Translations under genes and position numbers: made by a program
Assembly (NCBI GenBank): GCA_013365365.1
Contig: JABVXU010000149.1
Span: 1 to 64,000 of the forward strand
Length of the DNA: 64,000 nt
Reading direction: 5' to 3'
Source of the DNA: Cruorifilaria tuberocauda
Taxonomy: Eukaryota > Nematoda > Chromadorea > Rhabditida > Onchocercidae
Shown here: positions 29,836 through 41,187 of the stretch, in pieces
Layout: the number at the start of each line of letters is the position of its first letter
Position numbering within the stretch: the first letter of the stretch is position 1
The notes under the pieces: model-generated
Told to the model about the DNA's origin: nothing
What the model saw: only the letters and a program-made list of their open reading frames with translations
Database searches by the model: none

Positions 29836-32800
29836 TTATACATCATGCATTTTCCCTTCCTTATTGTCACAATATTTATTCCATAAAGTTTTAGCAAGTT
29901 CATAACATGGTAACTCTCCAGCATGTGTTGCAACCATACGTAATAAGAAGACACCATCTTGTCTGAGGAAATGAAATACGAAACGTCGTAGCGATTGACT
30001 ATCGACCATTTTGTAACCCTCAATACCTGTCAGATATTTTCCAACGAAATTCAATTGCCTGCAATTGGTATCAAATAAATTATCGTTATAATAGTTGAAA
30101 AATCATTGCTTAGATGAACAATTAAGTAATATCCTTTTAAAAGAAAGGATATATGTAACGAAATTGGGAACTCCTCAATGCTTGATAATGATTGGTTATG
30201 ACCGAACAGAACAAACTCTATCAATTAAATGGCAAACAGTAATACTATAAAGTAGTATAAGTCCATATTGAAGAAATCGAAATTTTTCGTCATGTTACCG
30301 GTTATATCTTGATATCATTTAGGTACACCGAAATGTTCAAGTTATTCTAATCAAGTGGAATGGGCAGGATACGTCAATTAAAAAATATATAACAAAATAG
30401 CGTTTGCAATATATCCTAAAATTAATTTCATAAACATGAAATCTTAGGAAAAAAAGAAGAAACAAGCCTGCTAGGAACAATAGAAATATAAATCCAATAT
30501 AAAAGAGAGCAAACTGTGGCACCAGCTAGCAAAAAATACCAAAACCATAGAAAGAGGAATATTTTCTCGTTGAACATGTTGATCATAAGAACACATTGCA
30601 CCGTATGTCGATGTACATTACCCAGCACCTAAAATGAAAATTCTTAATAACAAATTTTTAAGATAGCTTATGAAGTAAATAAATTAAAAATGAGAATTTA
30701 AAAACCTGAAATTAAAAGAATTAAATAATCATCTTTTCAGTGTTTAATAACTACATAGATACTTTCAAACTTTTAATCCTATATCTCACAAATGATTTTT
30801 ATTTTCGTGTCATCTTCATGAAACTGCAATGCATTCATCAAACTAATCTCGTCTCGTCACCGAAGCTGACGTGCAATAATTGTGCATATTAAAATATCTT
30901 GCAAAAAATAAATTTGCTTACTTTCACTTCAAAATCACACAATGTAACACGTGGAAAATGACCGGATTCTTCCCATTCTCGTCCATTCATTAAATCATTT
31001 AGCACCTATGAAATGAATTTTATCATTGTTATCAACTATTATCGTATCAATTTTTATCCTTTTATATTATTACAATTAAAGGAAAAAATATCCTTAGCAT
31101 TATGATATTGATATTTCTGTTTTGTTTCCGAACAATTTTAAGTTTTTAGGGCTTTTAATTAATTCTATTAAATCAAAAATGATAGTTCCTTTATTTCATT
31201 TTAAAGATCAAAAAGTGAGTACTTTTGAAAAAAAACAAAAATTCTTTAATTAATTTTTGTAGTCTGGTAAGATTTCACTTTTTACATTTGTTCATTGAAA
31301 AAAGAAAAAAAAAGAATATATAAGTGTGCAAATTGGCTTACATATCACAATATTTATTCCATGATAGCTTTCGAAGTTTTTTTTTGAATGCATATTTAAA
31401 AGCTAACCTGTAATCCATACCATTTGCTACGATTGCCCAAAAATGTATTGAGCAAGAAAATTTGTCCGACGATATTCACCGTGTAAAGAATTTTCACCGA
31501 AATGTACAAAAATGTTACAGCGGCACCACTACTGCGAGTACAAATGATCAAATTTAATAACTTCAAACGATTTCCACCCATCTGAAAAAAAACGAATGAA
31601 AAGCTCAAAATTCAACGATATGGAAAATTAACATTTCTTTTATCAATGTAAAAATCATTAAAGATTAAAGCTATTATGCAACACTTTTACGACTTGTTTA
31701 ATATATTAAATTTAACCAACCATGTTAAATATCTCTCTCTCTCTCTCTCTAAAATTTCTAACCAATATATTCATGAAGAAATTAACAGATTTCAGAAAAA
31801 TAAAATAATTGAAATGTGTAATGAAAAAAACAAACCACTTGATGTTTCACATGAAGTGCCTCCTCAACATTTGTAGCAATGGTTTGCAAGGCTCTATTCC
31901 TGGAATCCAAATCTAACAACCGTGAATCGCATGCCATTTGTACCAATGATTGCACATGAATGCCTGAGAATTAATTTAGCAATTGAACAACGAGCAAATT
32001 GAATAAGCAGAACGAGAATTGAAGCATTCAGATGCATCCATTCGTTAAGAAATCAAAATTCAGAAACATTTTCTACTTTACCTCGTGTTCATCAAATACA
32101 TAAAAATTGTCATACGGTAGAAGCGAGAGATTTTTTTTTATGATTCCTATAATTTTTTTTTTTTTGATGAAAAAAGCATGAAATTTATGAAATATAGTAT
32201 ATCAAGTAATACTGGTTAACGTGATAACGTAATGTATTACAAGTTTTAGAGAAACAAAGTGATATCATCGAATAAGCAATGAATAAATCATTATAAAATA
32301 AATAATTAGTGTTGAACAAATCTAACCTGATTGCCAATTTAGTAGCCTCCAAACGATGGTTGGTACATAGAAAAGGAGTGCTTCTAAAGCAAGAACAAAT
32401 GGTACCCATTGATAATATCCAATTTGCCTATTTTCTCGTTCAGCATAATTATGAGGAATATAATCGTGTAGGGGTAAAAAATAAGTATTCTGTACCCAAC
32501 AATAATTTTCTGTATACTGCTCCATCGGTTCCGTAAAGGTTGCAGGTACCCAGCATTGTATCGGAAAACCTATATTTATATGAAACAAAATAATCATCAT
32601 TTATAAAACAGATGATAAAAAAACTGTCATCTTGAATAATTATAGCATTATGTTTGTAACACTGATAACATAATCAATCATTTTATATCTTTATGAAATA
32701 TGAGTTGAATTAGTATATGTAGTTTGAAAGCGATGTTTAAACATCAACCATAAAATGCGATGAAATAACTTACCAACATATTGCTTCGCAGATACGAGGA

Positions 32801-34281
32801 TAGCGAACACTAAAAATGTATAAAATGATTTATCGATGCAAAGAAAGATGAGTTGAATCTCTCAACTTAATATTGAATTACTTTTCATATTATTCGGAGA
32901 TTACGATTTATGGTATTTAGTAAGCGAATGATGATTGCTACTTCTCTTACCTCAATTTTCTTTTCAACTGCTTTGAAAATTTCAATTCGATTATTTGATA
33001 ATTTTTTACAAAATCACCGAATTTCTAGAATTTAAATTTTCGACATAATATTGCAATTTAGTAATCAAATAGTCGCCACACTCATCAAATTTTAAGCTTG
33101 CCAAATAGAATGCTAATAAGGCACGGATATAATGTCAACATTTTACTATTTTGTTTATTTATGGATTTTCGTTTTTAAAGAATGATTTATTAGAATGAAA
33201 ATTCGGTGGTATTAAACAACTCATTTGTTTCCATTATACTGCAAATTTAGAAAGAGAGAAGATATTGATGACTATCATTTCAAGCATAACCTATGACCTT
33301 ATTTAGTCGTTGAAGTGATTGTTTAGAAAGTATGGAGGAATGATTACAATTTTTGGCAAAAATTGAGAAGAAAGTAAAATTTTTAATTTTTTTTGGAAAA
33401 ATTTTCAATCAAATTTTGAAACACGCATTAATAACTTTTTTATGTATGACAAAAAAATAATGACCATTTTCATTTTAAAATTTTTGAAATATTTTCACTG
33501 ATTGCTTCACTGTTGCACTATTCAATTCATTTATTCGTGTTACTGATTGCTTTACCTTTTGCACTCTCATTATTTATGATAAAAAGATCAATGATTATTT
33601 CATTTTATTCTTTCTCTCTCTCTCTCTCTCTCTCTCAGTTTTATTTTTTTGTAATGTTTCCTTAAAATGGTTAATTTTTCATCAATCTTCTTTTCATTTT
33701 GAATAGAGAAAAAAGAAAACCACTTTAGTTCAAATGAATGGAATAGTTTGAAAACAAAGAAGATAGAATTACCTGATGGTAATGATCAAAGAGAAGTAAA
33801 GCTTATATATTGCAAAATGAGAAGGAAAAAAAGAATTTCTGGAAGTTTTTATTCAAAGTTAAAAAAATAGTTTAAAAGTACCGAAGATCATTAATTTATA
33901 ATGAGAAGAAATGAGTACAGAGCTGAAGTAAATATCATTAAATTTAATGCATACTACTGTTGCCGATGAGAGTAAAACCCATTCTGAGCCTGTTATCGAA
34001 GTGCTAAAACCTATTCTAGGCTTGCTATTAAGATGCTAAAGCCTATTCTAGCTTGTTTTCAAGATATTAAAACTTATTTTAGATTTATATTCAAAACTTA
34101 CCGCTATATTGTCTGTAAAAGGATACTTAACTTTTATTTTATAGTGTAAAATAAATAGTGAGAATAATAAATTACCAGTAATGATTGAAGTGGTATAGTA
34201 GTAGTTAAGTTTATCGATAATATCATCGTCCACATGAAATTGTATTGACTTAACAGCACTAGCAAAATAATACAATAGCAT
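29836..34281 (-). CDS. Innexin gap-junction protein
   Basis: A 384-residue four-pass gap-junction subunit. Eight exons, 5' to 3' on the minus strand: 34281-34176, 32809-32774, 32569-32327, 31963-31836, 31581-31408, 31005-30922, 30628-30468, 30058-29836. Phases close exactly. The ATG at 34281 gives [15 protein letters not shown], the usual short innexin N-terminus. TM1 is followed by extracellular loop 1 with its paired cysteines (IQCWVPATF and [10 protein letters not shown]). The family signature YYQWVPF sits at the start of TM2. Extracellular loop 2 carries LCDF and [14 protein letters not shown], then TM4 ([18 protein letters not shown]). Innexins form hexameric hemichannels for electrical and metabolic coupling in invertebrates. 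Length is typical of the family. The junction between exons 7 and 8 works only with a GC donor (CAG|GCTTGT). The paralogue (inx-1 to inx-22, unc-7, unc-9) cannot be decided by eye. Confidence 0.95.
33612..33636. repeat. (TC)n microsatellite in innexin intron 1
   Basis: About 12 uninterrupted TC units within the large first intron of the innexin gene. A shorter CT run lies near 31734-31750 in intron 4. Confidence 0.9.
33970..34097. repeat. Degenerate tandem repeat of about 33 bp in innexin intron 1
   Basis: Four imperfect head-to-tail copies of a unit resembling GCTAAAACCTATTCTAG followed by CTTGxTATTAAGAT. Copies begin near 33972, 34001, 34034 and 34065, and the last is the most diverged. 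It lies about 80 bp downstream, in transcript sense, of the first coding exon. Confidence 0.7.
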
Positions 34282-36669
34282 TTCCTTATGACAATCCACC
34301 AATCCACACTATTCTTTATATTCCGTTTTTATCACACCATTTTTTTATTTCGAACAATCCAAAATCTTTTAACTCTTGAAAAAAAATGAAACATATTTGC
34401 GAAGATAATTGCATTGAAAAGAATAAAAAATCTGACCGATCAATTTTTAAATCATTGCAAATACAAATGTTATAAAATTATAAATTAAATTAATCATTTT
34501 ATTATAACCAATAACATATTTAATTTAATAACATTTTGATAAGTTTAAATAGTCAGAACCTATTTTCAAGATTATACTTTCGTCGACTTATTGCATTGTT
34601 ATTCTCCAACATGGGTGCTGTGAAATTCGTATTACTAAAATTATTCATCATACAGTATACGACAAGAGAAGTAAAGTAATACATTTGTGCAGTACATTTG
34701 TTATGTATTATAACATTTCGGATTATTAGGACTATTAATTTGGAATAGACTGCTAATATCACACATTGCTATTATTCCTTTTTTTTTTCACCACCACCAC
34801 CTTAATCTGATGTCAATTTTTTTATTTTGCTCGAATGTTATTAGATGTGTAAAAAACCGATTAAATTCATTGGTGAATGTCTTTCTGATGACAAAAGTTG
34901 CTTTCTTTTATAGCATTTTGATGGATCATTAAATCTAAACTATAAATTCGTGGAAAAAAAAACGTAAAAGCTACACGTGGATTTCAGTTATATTATCAAT
35001 TTTTTGAAAAAATTTTTGAATAAGACTTTAATGAGAGCTAACGAAAATGTAATGTGAGATAATTTTGGCAACTTATTTACTCGAACAATTGAATTGATGA
35101 CGAATCTCATTTGATTGAAAGCAATGATTGAACAGAATATGAGGGAGTAAGATTATCTTACATGATGTTAAGATTAAAGGATGAAAGGATGGATGATGCA
35201 TAATAGCTAACATCTTTCCCGTACACTAAAAATTTGTGTTGGAGTGCAAAAATATCAATGTCATTTATCGTAGCAGTTGCCGGATGATCTAATTTACGTA
35301 CATATATACTTTTTTTTATAACTATTACAAATTCTCTATTTCAAGAATGATATAGATGTGCTTGAATTTTATCACTTTTCAACTCTTGAAGTTTTGATAA
35401 TAACAATTGTGAAGAATAAATAAAAATTGAGAATATCAACAGCAACTAATTTTGAATATATGAAGCAGTCAAATACCGATTCAAGTTCATTCATATAGAT
35501 TTTGCAGAGAGATTAGAATTGAATGGATGGGAAAAAAAGTGAAACTTAAAGCAATGATGATTAATGAGATGTTTCCTACTATCCATTATAGTCTTTCTTT
35601 TACTTTGTAACCATCTGATCACTAATCAGTAAATATTAGCTCCAAATACTATATTACCATATGCAATTGTTTCGCAGTTATAAATATACCTCTCATTCAT
35701 CCAATAATTCATAACTACTATAATGGATGATTTATGAACTTCTATAATTAACTGAAATCTGTCCCTCTCTTCTCTAAATTTCGTTACAACTATACCCATT
35801 TTCATTATTTCGTTTTGTCCAGTGTTCAATTTATCACGATGAAATTAGTTGTGTTGAGGTGCGTAATTGGTAAGATTGAAAATGGAAGTGAGAAGCTCAG
35901 GCTTCCAAATCGAATAATTAGATAACAACTTGTTTTCGAGATTTGTTTGAGTAACATTGGAGGATGTACACAGGTGATTATTGCGAAAAGGTTCATATAT
36001 GTTGTTTTATGCTGCTATTTCCAGCACTTCAAATCTGACTTTTTTAAACTATTTTATCAAAATATCACTTAATCAAATTCCATATTCATTTCAACTCTTT
36101 TCACTTCATTTCATATCAATTATGTACTGTTTATAAAGAATGAAAACTTTTAGATCTTTATCGCAGATTCAAAATTTTCAATTAGTTAAGATAAGAAAAT
36201 GAATGAGTTTGTGAAACAAATAACAGAAAGAATAAGACTAGTTAACTGTTTTTTACTTGAGCCAAGGAGAAACGGAAGGAAGTCTAAAATGAATGAAAAT
36301 ATGAAAGAATAATAAAGTATTATGATGAAATAAGATATGAAATGAATTAATCGAATATTTGCAGAATGAGAGATTTGTAATTTTTGAAAAAGAATAATTT
36401 ATCCGGTGGGTGATAAAAATAAAAAGTTGGGACAGAGAAGAGAGATCAAAAAAAAGGAAGTAATTAGCCTAGCCTGGGGTGCAAGAACGGACCTTACAAA
36501 GAACTACGCTGGAAGGACGAGGAAGAGCGGACAACATACAAATAACTGGCCTAGTGATTTCGAAGTGGGCTGGAGGCTTCTATTCACATAAGATCGATCT
36601 GACGTATAAGATGCTGCTAATGCTAGCTTCGGCTTCAATCTATGGCATACCATTGAGTTACGTCCATTC

Positions 36670-36825
36670 TTCAGATCTCCTTCTCCGCCTCCTCTTCTTC
36701 CTCCTTTTTCCGCAAACCTTCTTTTTCGTTCTATTATTGCTTATCGCACTTCAATTCATAATCGTTTTCCTCTCCCATTCCTCCTCCTCTTCCTCTTCCT
36801 CCTCCTGCTTCTTCTGCTTCATTCC
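36670..36825. repeat. Polypyrimidine tract (TCC/TTC units)
   Basis: Roughly 155 bases rich in CCTCCT, CTTCTT and TCCTCC with few purines. The plus-strand open frame across it (SSSSSSSSSC) is a composition artefact. Such mirror-like purine/pyrimidine tracts can form triplex DNA. Confidence 0.75.
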
Positions 36826-37003
36826 TAGCATTCACCGGGAAGAACATTCATTCTCACACCATTTAATGTCCCTATCAACTACTTCATTAGTTCCGTTAGA
36901 TATTTGAGGTGTGTTCCATTATTTATGCAAGGTTCTTAAACCCAGCTAGCATGTGATCTTTTCAACTATCCTGCATTCGCTTATCCTTATAGCATTAACC
37001 CAC

Positions 37004-37031
37004 ACATACACACACACACACACACACACAA
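37004..37031. repeat. (CA)n microsatellite
   Basis: About 13 CA units flanked by ACATAC variants. Confidence 0.9.
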
Positions 37032-38527
37032 CATACACATACATTATTATATTCATTATATTTGGTATATTATAATCATTATTATACCTATATGGGTGTA
37101 ATAGGAAACACTGGATTGTTTAAGGTGCAATAATAAGAGTATGAATAAGTCCCCTTAGAGCATTTCATTTTATTTATTCATTTAGGAATCAGAAGTGAAG
37201 GTGCCTGGAATCATCAAATGAATTCTTGTAGGAGCACTTTAACAATTGCTGATGGAGCAGTCTCGATACCGCTTCCTCTGACATTCTCCGTGTTATGGGT
37301 TGATAGCGGTCGAAGTTGCTTAAGCTTAACTGCAACCTCACAAGAGATTGGAGATTGCAAATCGGTGTTCTTTCCACTGATAGCAATAAGTGAGTTATTT
37401 TGGGAACCCTACTGCAACATACCGTCCATTCCTTCTTTTTTCACCAATATCATTTCAATGATTTTGCTAATTTTGCTACGCTGAACAGCTATAACAATAA
37501 ATTAATTAATTAATCAATAAAACTAAAGATATTTCGGATGAATGTGCAATGAAATTTTAGCATATAAATTTACCATTCTTGATGATAAATCGATCCATTT
37601 AGCGATACTATTATCAAACTTATTAATATACCTGAATGACATGACAAGCGTTCAGTGGGCACAATGGATTGCTCATATTTGTAAATTCGAATATCGCGCA
37701 GCATGTCACAGTAATTGCAAATTGTTTGTGAAACCCGATTAATTTATCAAATTTATCCGAAGTGCAAGAAAAAGAACAACTGGTAAAATACAATATGGAT
37801 AAACTTGAAACTGAAGTTATGCAACAAATACTGTTATTGATTCTCTGCATATAAAGCTTACCGTATAACCAATTGTATTAATAGTATAAACTGCTTTAAC
37901 ATTTGAATTTATTATATATAAGAAGAGCTAAATTCGAAGTTACGGATTTGAATTCTCCAAGAAAGATTGCTATAATATCGGTTTTTTTACTTTCTTCTAG
38001 CACACAATTTGTTTCTTGATAATTCATAAAAAAATTTTTTGTAATCAATTTACTATCTTGAAGTTCAATATAGTTCTTATTACAGTGCTATTTACTACTA
38101 ATGTGAGTAGCTGAAATCGGTAGTATTATATGAAGAATTATTTTACCTAAAGATGTGTTATTTTATTCGATAGATAACAAATAAACTTCATTCCCGCGCC
38201 AACAACTTTTCTGACTCAATTCTACCGGAAGTAGAAAATAAGAAAAGTCCAACCTGAATATAACAAGAAAAGGTTCGCAAAACTAGTGTTTCCTTAGTTG
38301 ATCATATTGAAATTTTCTTTTTTAAAATGCAAATACATCAAATACCCTTTCATCTTAGTGGGGCAAACTGATATAACCAAAAAAATTTGTTCCGTGAAAC
38401 TAAAATGAATTAGCTTATATTAAATAAGTAAAACATTAAATAAACTTGAGTACTGAACGTACAAGACGAGTTTACAAAGGAAGTATGAAAAAGTGAAATA
38501 GCATAAAACTGCTGCAGATGATTTAAT

Positions 38528-38595
38528 AAAGGGAAATTGACAATTTCAATAAAATTGACAGTTCAATACAAGTAAATTGACAGTTTATTTATTTA
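38528..38595. repeat. Short direct repeats of AAATTGACAGTT
   Basis: Three closely spaced near-identical words (AAATTGACAATTT, AAATTGACAGTTC, AAATTGACAGTTT) within about 60 bp. They may be clustered protein-binding sites or a small decayed tandem repeat. Confidence 0.55.
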
Positions 38596-39815
38596 TATTG
38601 TTATAATTGATATTTTTCCATACTTCAGTGCCATACAATAGAAATCAACAGGAGTATAGATATAGTAACACCTGTAAAATTATCTTTATTTCAATCTCTC
38701 CAATCATTTTACGCAATCTTTATCAAGCCGACTGTTAAGAATAGGATTTAAATGACCGCTAGAGGTCCATTAATCCAGCATTGTAGCAGCATTAATTTCA
38801 ACAAAGCAATCGTAAACTGTTCTGATGAAGTTGTACTTCTAACGTAAATAAACTGTGTACCGATGATGAGTAATACTGCTTTCCTTCCACTTACGTTCTC
38901 TTCCGCCTGCTTATTTTGTTTAGCAATCTAAAAAAATTTCCCCTATTATTCATAATTTCAACTTACAAGAATATATTTTAAATTGAACAGGTCAGTATGT
39001 TACAAAAAAGTCTATCGATCAATATTGATCGAATAGTACTTATTTTCTTGTCATCTAAATAAATGAAATAGAATTTGAAATTATAATTTCTAATATTTTG
39101 CTTAGTTCAAATGAACTTATCTTCTCAAATAGCAATACAGTTTAACTTGACAATTTATCAAAATATTTATTATAAATATACTTGACTATTTCATTTTACG
39201 ATTGCAAAGGATAAGATTTTGAAAAGTGAAAATTTTAAGAATTGCTGCAATAAGAAAAAAAAGTAAAAATGAAGTGAACATTAATAAAATAAAATTGTGG
39301 CGCAGAAATGAATCACAGAAGCAATCAATGCGAGAAAATTTCATATTAAGCGGATTAAGTACTATTTGAATTTGTTGAATCATAAATAATTTTTCAACAT
39401 TACCAATGACGCCTTTCTTTTTTATTTCCTTTTGTTATGCTTTTTCTTTTTTTTGCCATTAAAATGTAAAATTTTTTACTTCTTTTATGTTGAAAGTTGA
39501 AATATTATTATTATTGAAGTTGGCCATTTTTCTTTCGGTATAGTTAGCTTATCATTATTTAGCTAAGTTTACCTCCTCTTATTTTCGTGCTATTTTTTTC
39601 TTTTTTTCTCTTCGTTTTCTTTTTCCTCTCTTCAATCATTTATAATTAATGTTGAATTTCTGCAATCGCTTTAAAAATGATAAACAACAACAACAACATT
39701 AATAAATAACGGAGAAAATTTTATCGTATCATCGCATAACATCGCACTACTAATAATCATTCATAAATTTTGGATAAATTTTTAAATGCAAAGATTCAGT
39801 TGATTCTAGTGGGAA

Positions 39816-39895
39816 ACGCACATATACACATACGCCCACACACACATTTTCACATACACACATACAAATACAAACATACAAACATACACAACCAT
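39816..39895. repeat. CA/ATAC-rich microsatellite
   Basis: About 80 bp of ACACAT, ACATAC and AAACAT units. The frames through it encode spurious Cys/Val runs on the minus strand. Confidence 0.85.
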
Positions 39896-40439
39896 AAATA
39901 TAATGAGACCCACGGAGGAAGAATGTCACAATGAAATGTTTTATCATAGCTCACTGGTTTCTCATACTTTCTGTCCGGCAAGCAAATTTCTCTCTAAAAA
40001 GGAAAAGATCGGTTATTATCGTAAATCTTTAAAATGTCATAACGTAAGAAGGAAGGTGATAATGATAATAGTGATTAAGGGAAGATGACTGGACTACTGG
40101 AATAAGTGAATAGTTAGATTGTAACAGAATTATAATTTTGAAATGAGAAAGTTTTTTAATTTTTAAAATTACATCTTTGCAAAATAGATATGTTTCATAG
40201 GCTTTTTTATTAATGTATTTGCAACGCTATCTCGCTTTCCTTACAATTTTTCAAAAAAGAATGTTTTTTACATAAATTAAAAAAAATTGAAAAGTAGATA
40301 TGAAAAGGAACTTAATGAGGTATGGATAGTTTAAATGTGAATTAGGTAGTAAAAGAAAAAAAGGTCTTTGGTAAACAAGAGATAGGATGAAATTGGATGA
40401 TGGATTGCTGCTTGTGACAAATGACAGGTAGGAGAGCTT

Positions 40440-40850
40440 ATCATTCACCTATACCTGTAGGGAAGGGTCAGCTGATAGCTGGGAGAAGGAAGCCGATATG
40501 TTGAGCATTGTACCTAGCCAAGGTGTTGTCTGATAACCGTAGCAGCACCTTAGCCGAAGTACAAAGCTTCACAAAGGGCCTACCTAGAATGAGTGACAAG
40601 AATCTCGGTAAACACCGCACTAAGTAGTAGGTGAACACTCTTCTTGGGAAGCGTTCCACCAGAAAATGAATCATCATTCAGTTGTAAACTCACTCTTTTA
40701 TAGATGCGATCTGTGACCCGGCGGGAGAGGGGACGGTGAGAGCGGGACAACCACTCTCTCTCCTTCTCGCTCTCCCTTTCTGCCTCTCTCCCTCCACTCC
40801 TATAAATGTACATATGAGTGTTACCCGCGGGGCGGGTACCCTAATCTTAC
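40440..40850. other. GC-rich island with hairpins and a TATA-like box
   Basis: A 400-bp island much richer in GC than its surroundings. It contains a hairpin (AAGGTGTTG at 40520-40528 against CAGCACCTT at 40543-40551, one G-T pair), a second hairpin (ACCCGC-GGG-GCGGGT near 40823), a pyrimidine block CTCTCTCTCC and, on the minus strand, TATAAAAG at 40702-40695. A minus-strand open frame runs 40677-40468 (69 codons, two ATGs), but it has no recognisable domain. It may be a promoter, a structured RNA gene or an old element. Confidence 0.4.
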
Positions 40851-40904
40851 CCGTAATGTGATGATGACACAATCACGACAATCTCCACGTCTAATACATC
40901 CATC

Positions 40905-41011
40905 CTCCTTATGTATGTGTATGTATGTGTGCGCATATGTATGCATGTGTATTTTGTATGTATGCATGTGTGTGTCACATACATATACATACATGTATAT
41001 ATATCTCATCC
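40905..41011. repeat. TATG/CATA-rich imperfect microsatellite
   Basis: TATGTATGTG and GCATGTGT units run into ACATACATATACATAC, so the tract is partly self-complementary. Non-coding. Confidence 0.8.
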
Positions 41012-41097
41012 TAAATGACAAACCTTTCGTCATCTCTACTGAAAGGAAAGTCTTAGCAATGAAATTTCTTCCCCCTCCCCTTTTCCTTACAATGACT

Positions 41098-41187
41098 CAT
41101 CCTCTCTCTCTTTTCACTCTCTTTGAACTCTCTTTTCACTCTCTTTGAGTGACTCTCTTTTCATCTCTCTTTTCACTCTCTTTGAAT
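41098..41187. repeat. Minisatellite of CTCTCTTTTCACTCTCTTTGA units
   Basis: About four imperfect head-to-tail copies of a 20-25 bp unit built from TCTCTTTTCA and CTCTCTTTGA. The strand is strongly pyrimidine-biased. Confidence 0.8.

Noticed and set aside
36479..36907. 142-codon open frame on the plus strand
   Set aside because: It is produced by the polypyrimidine tract (runs of Ser, Phe and Leu), with no domain and no splice or start context.
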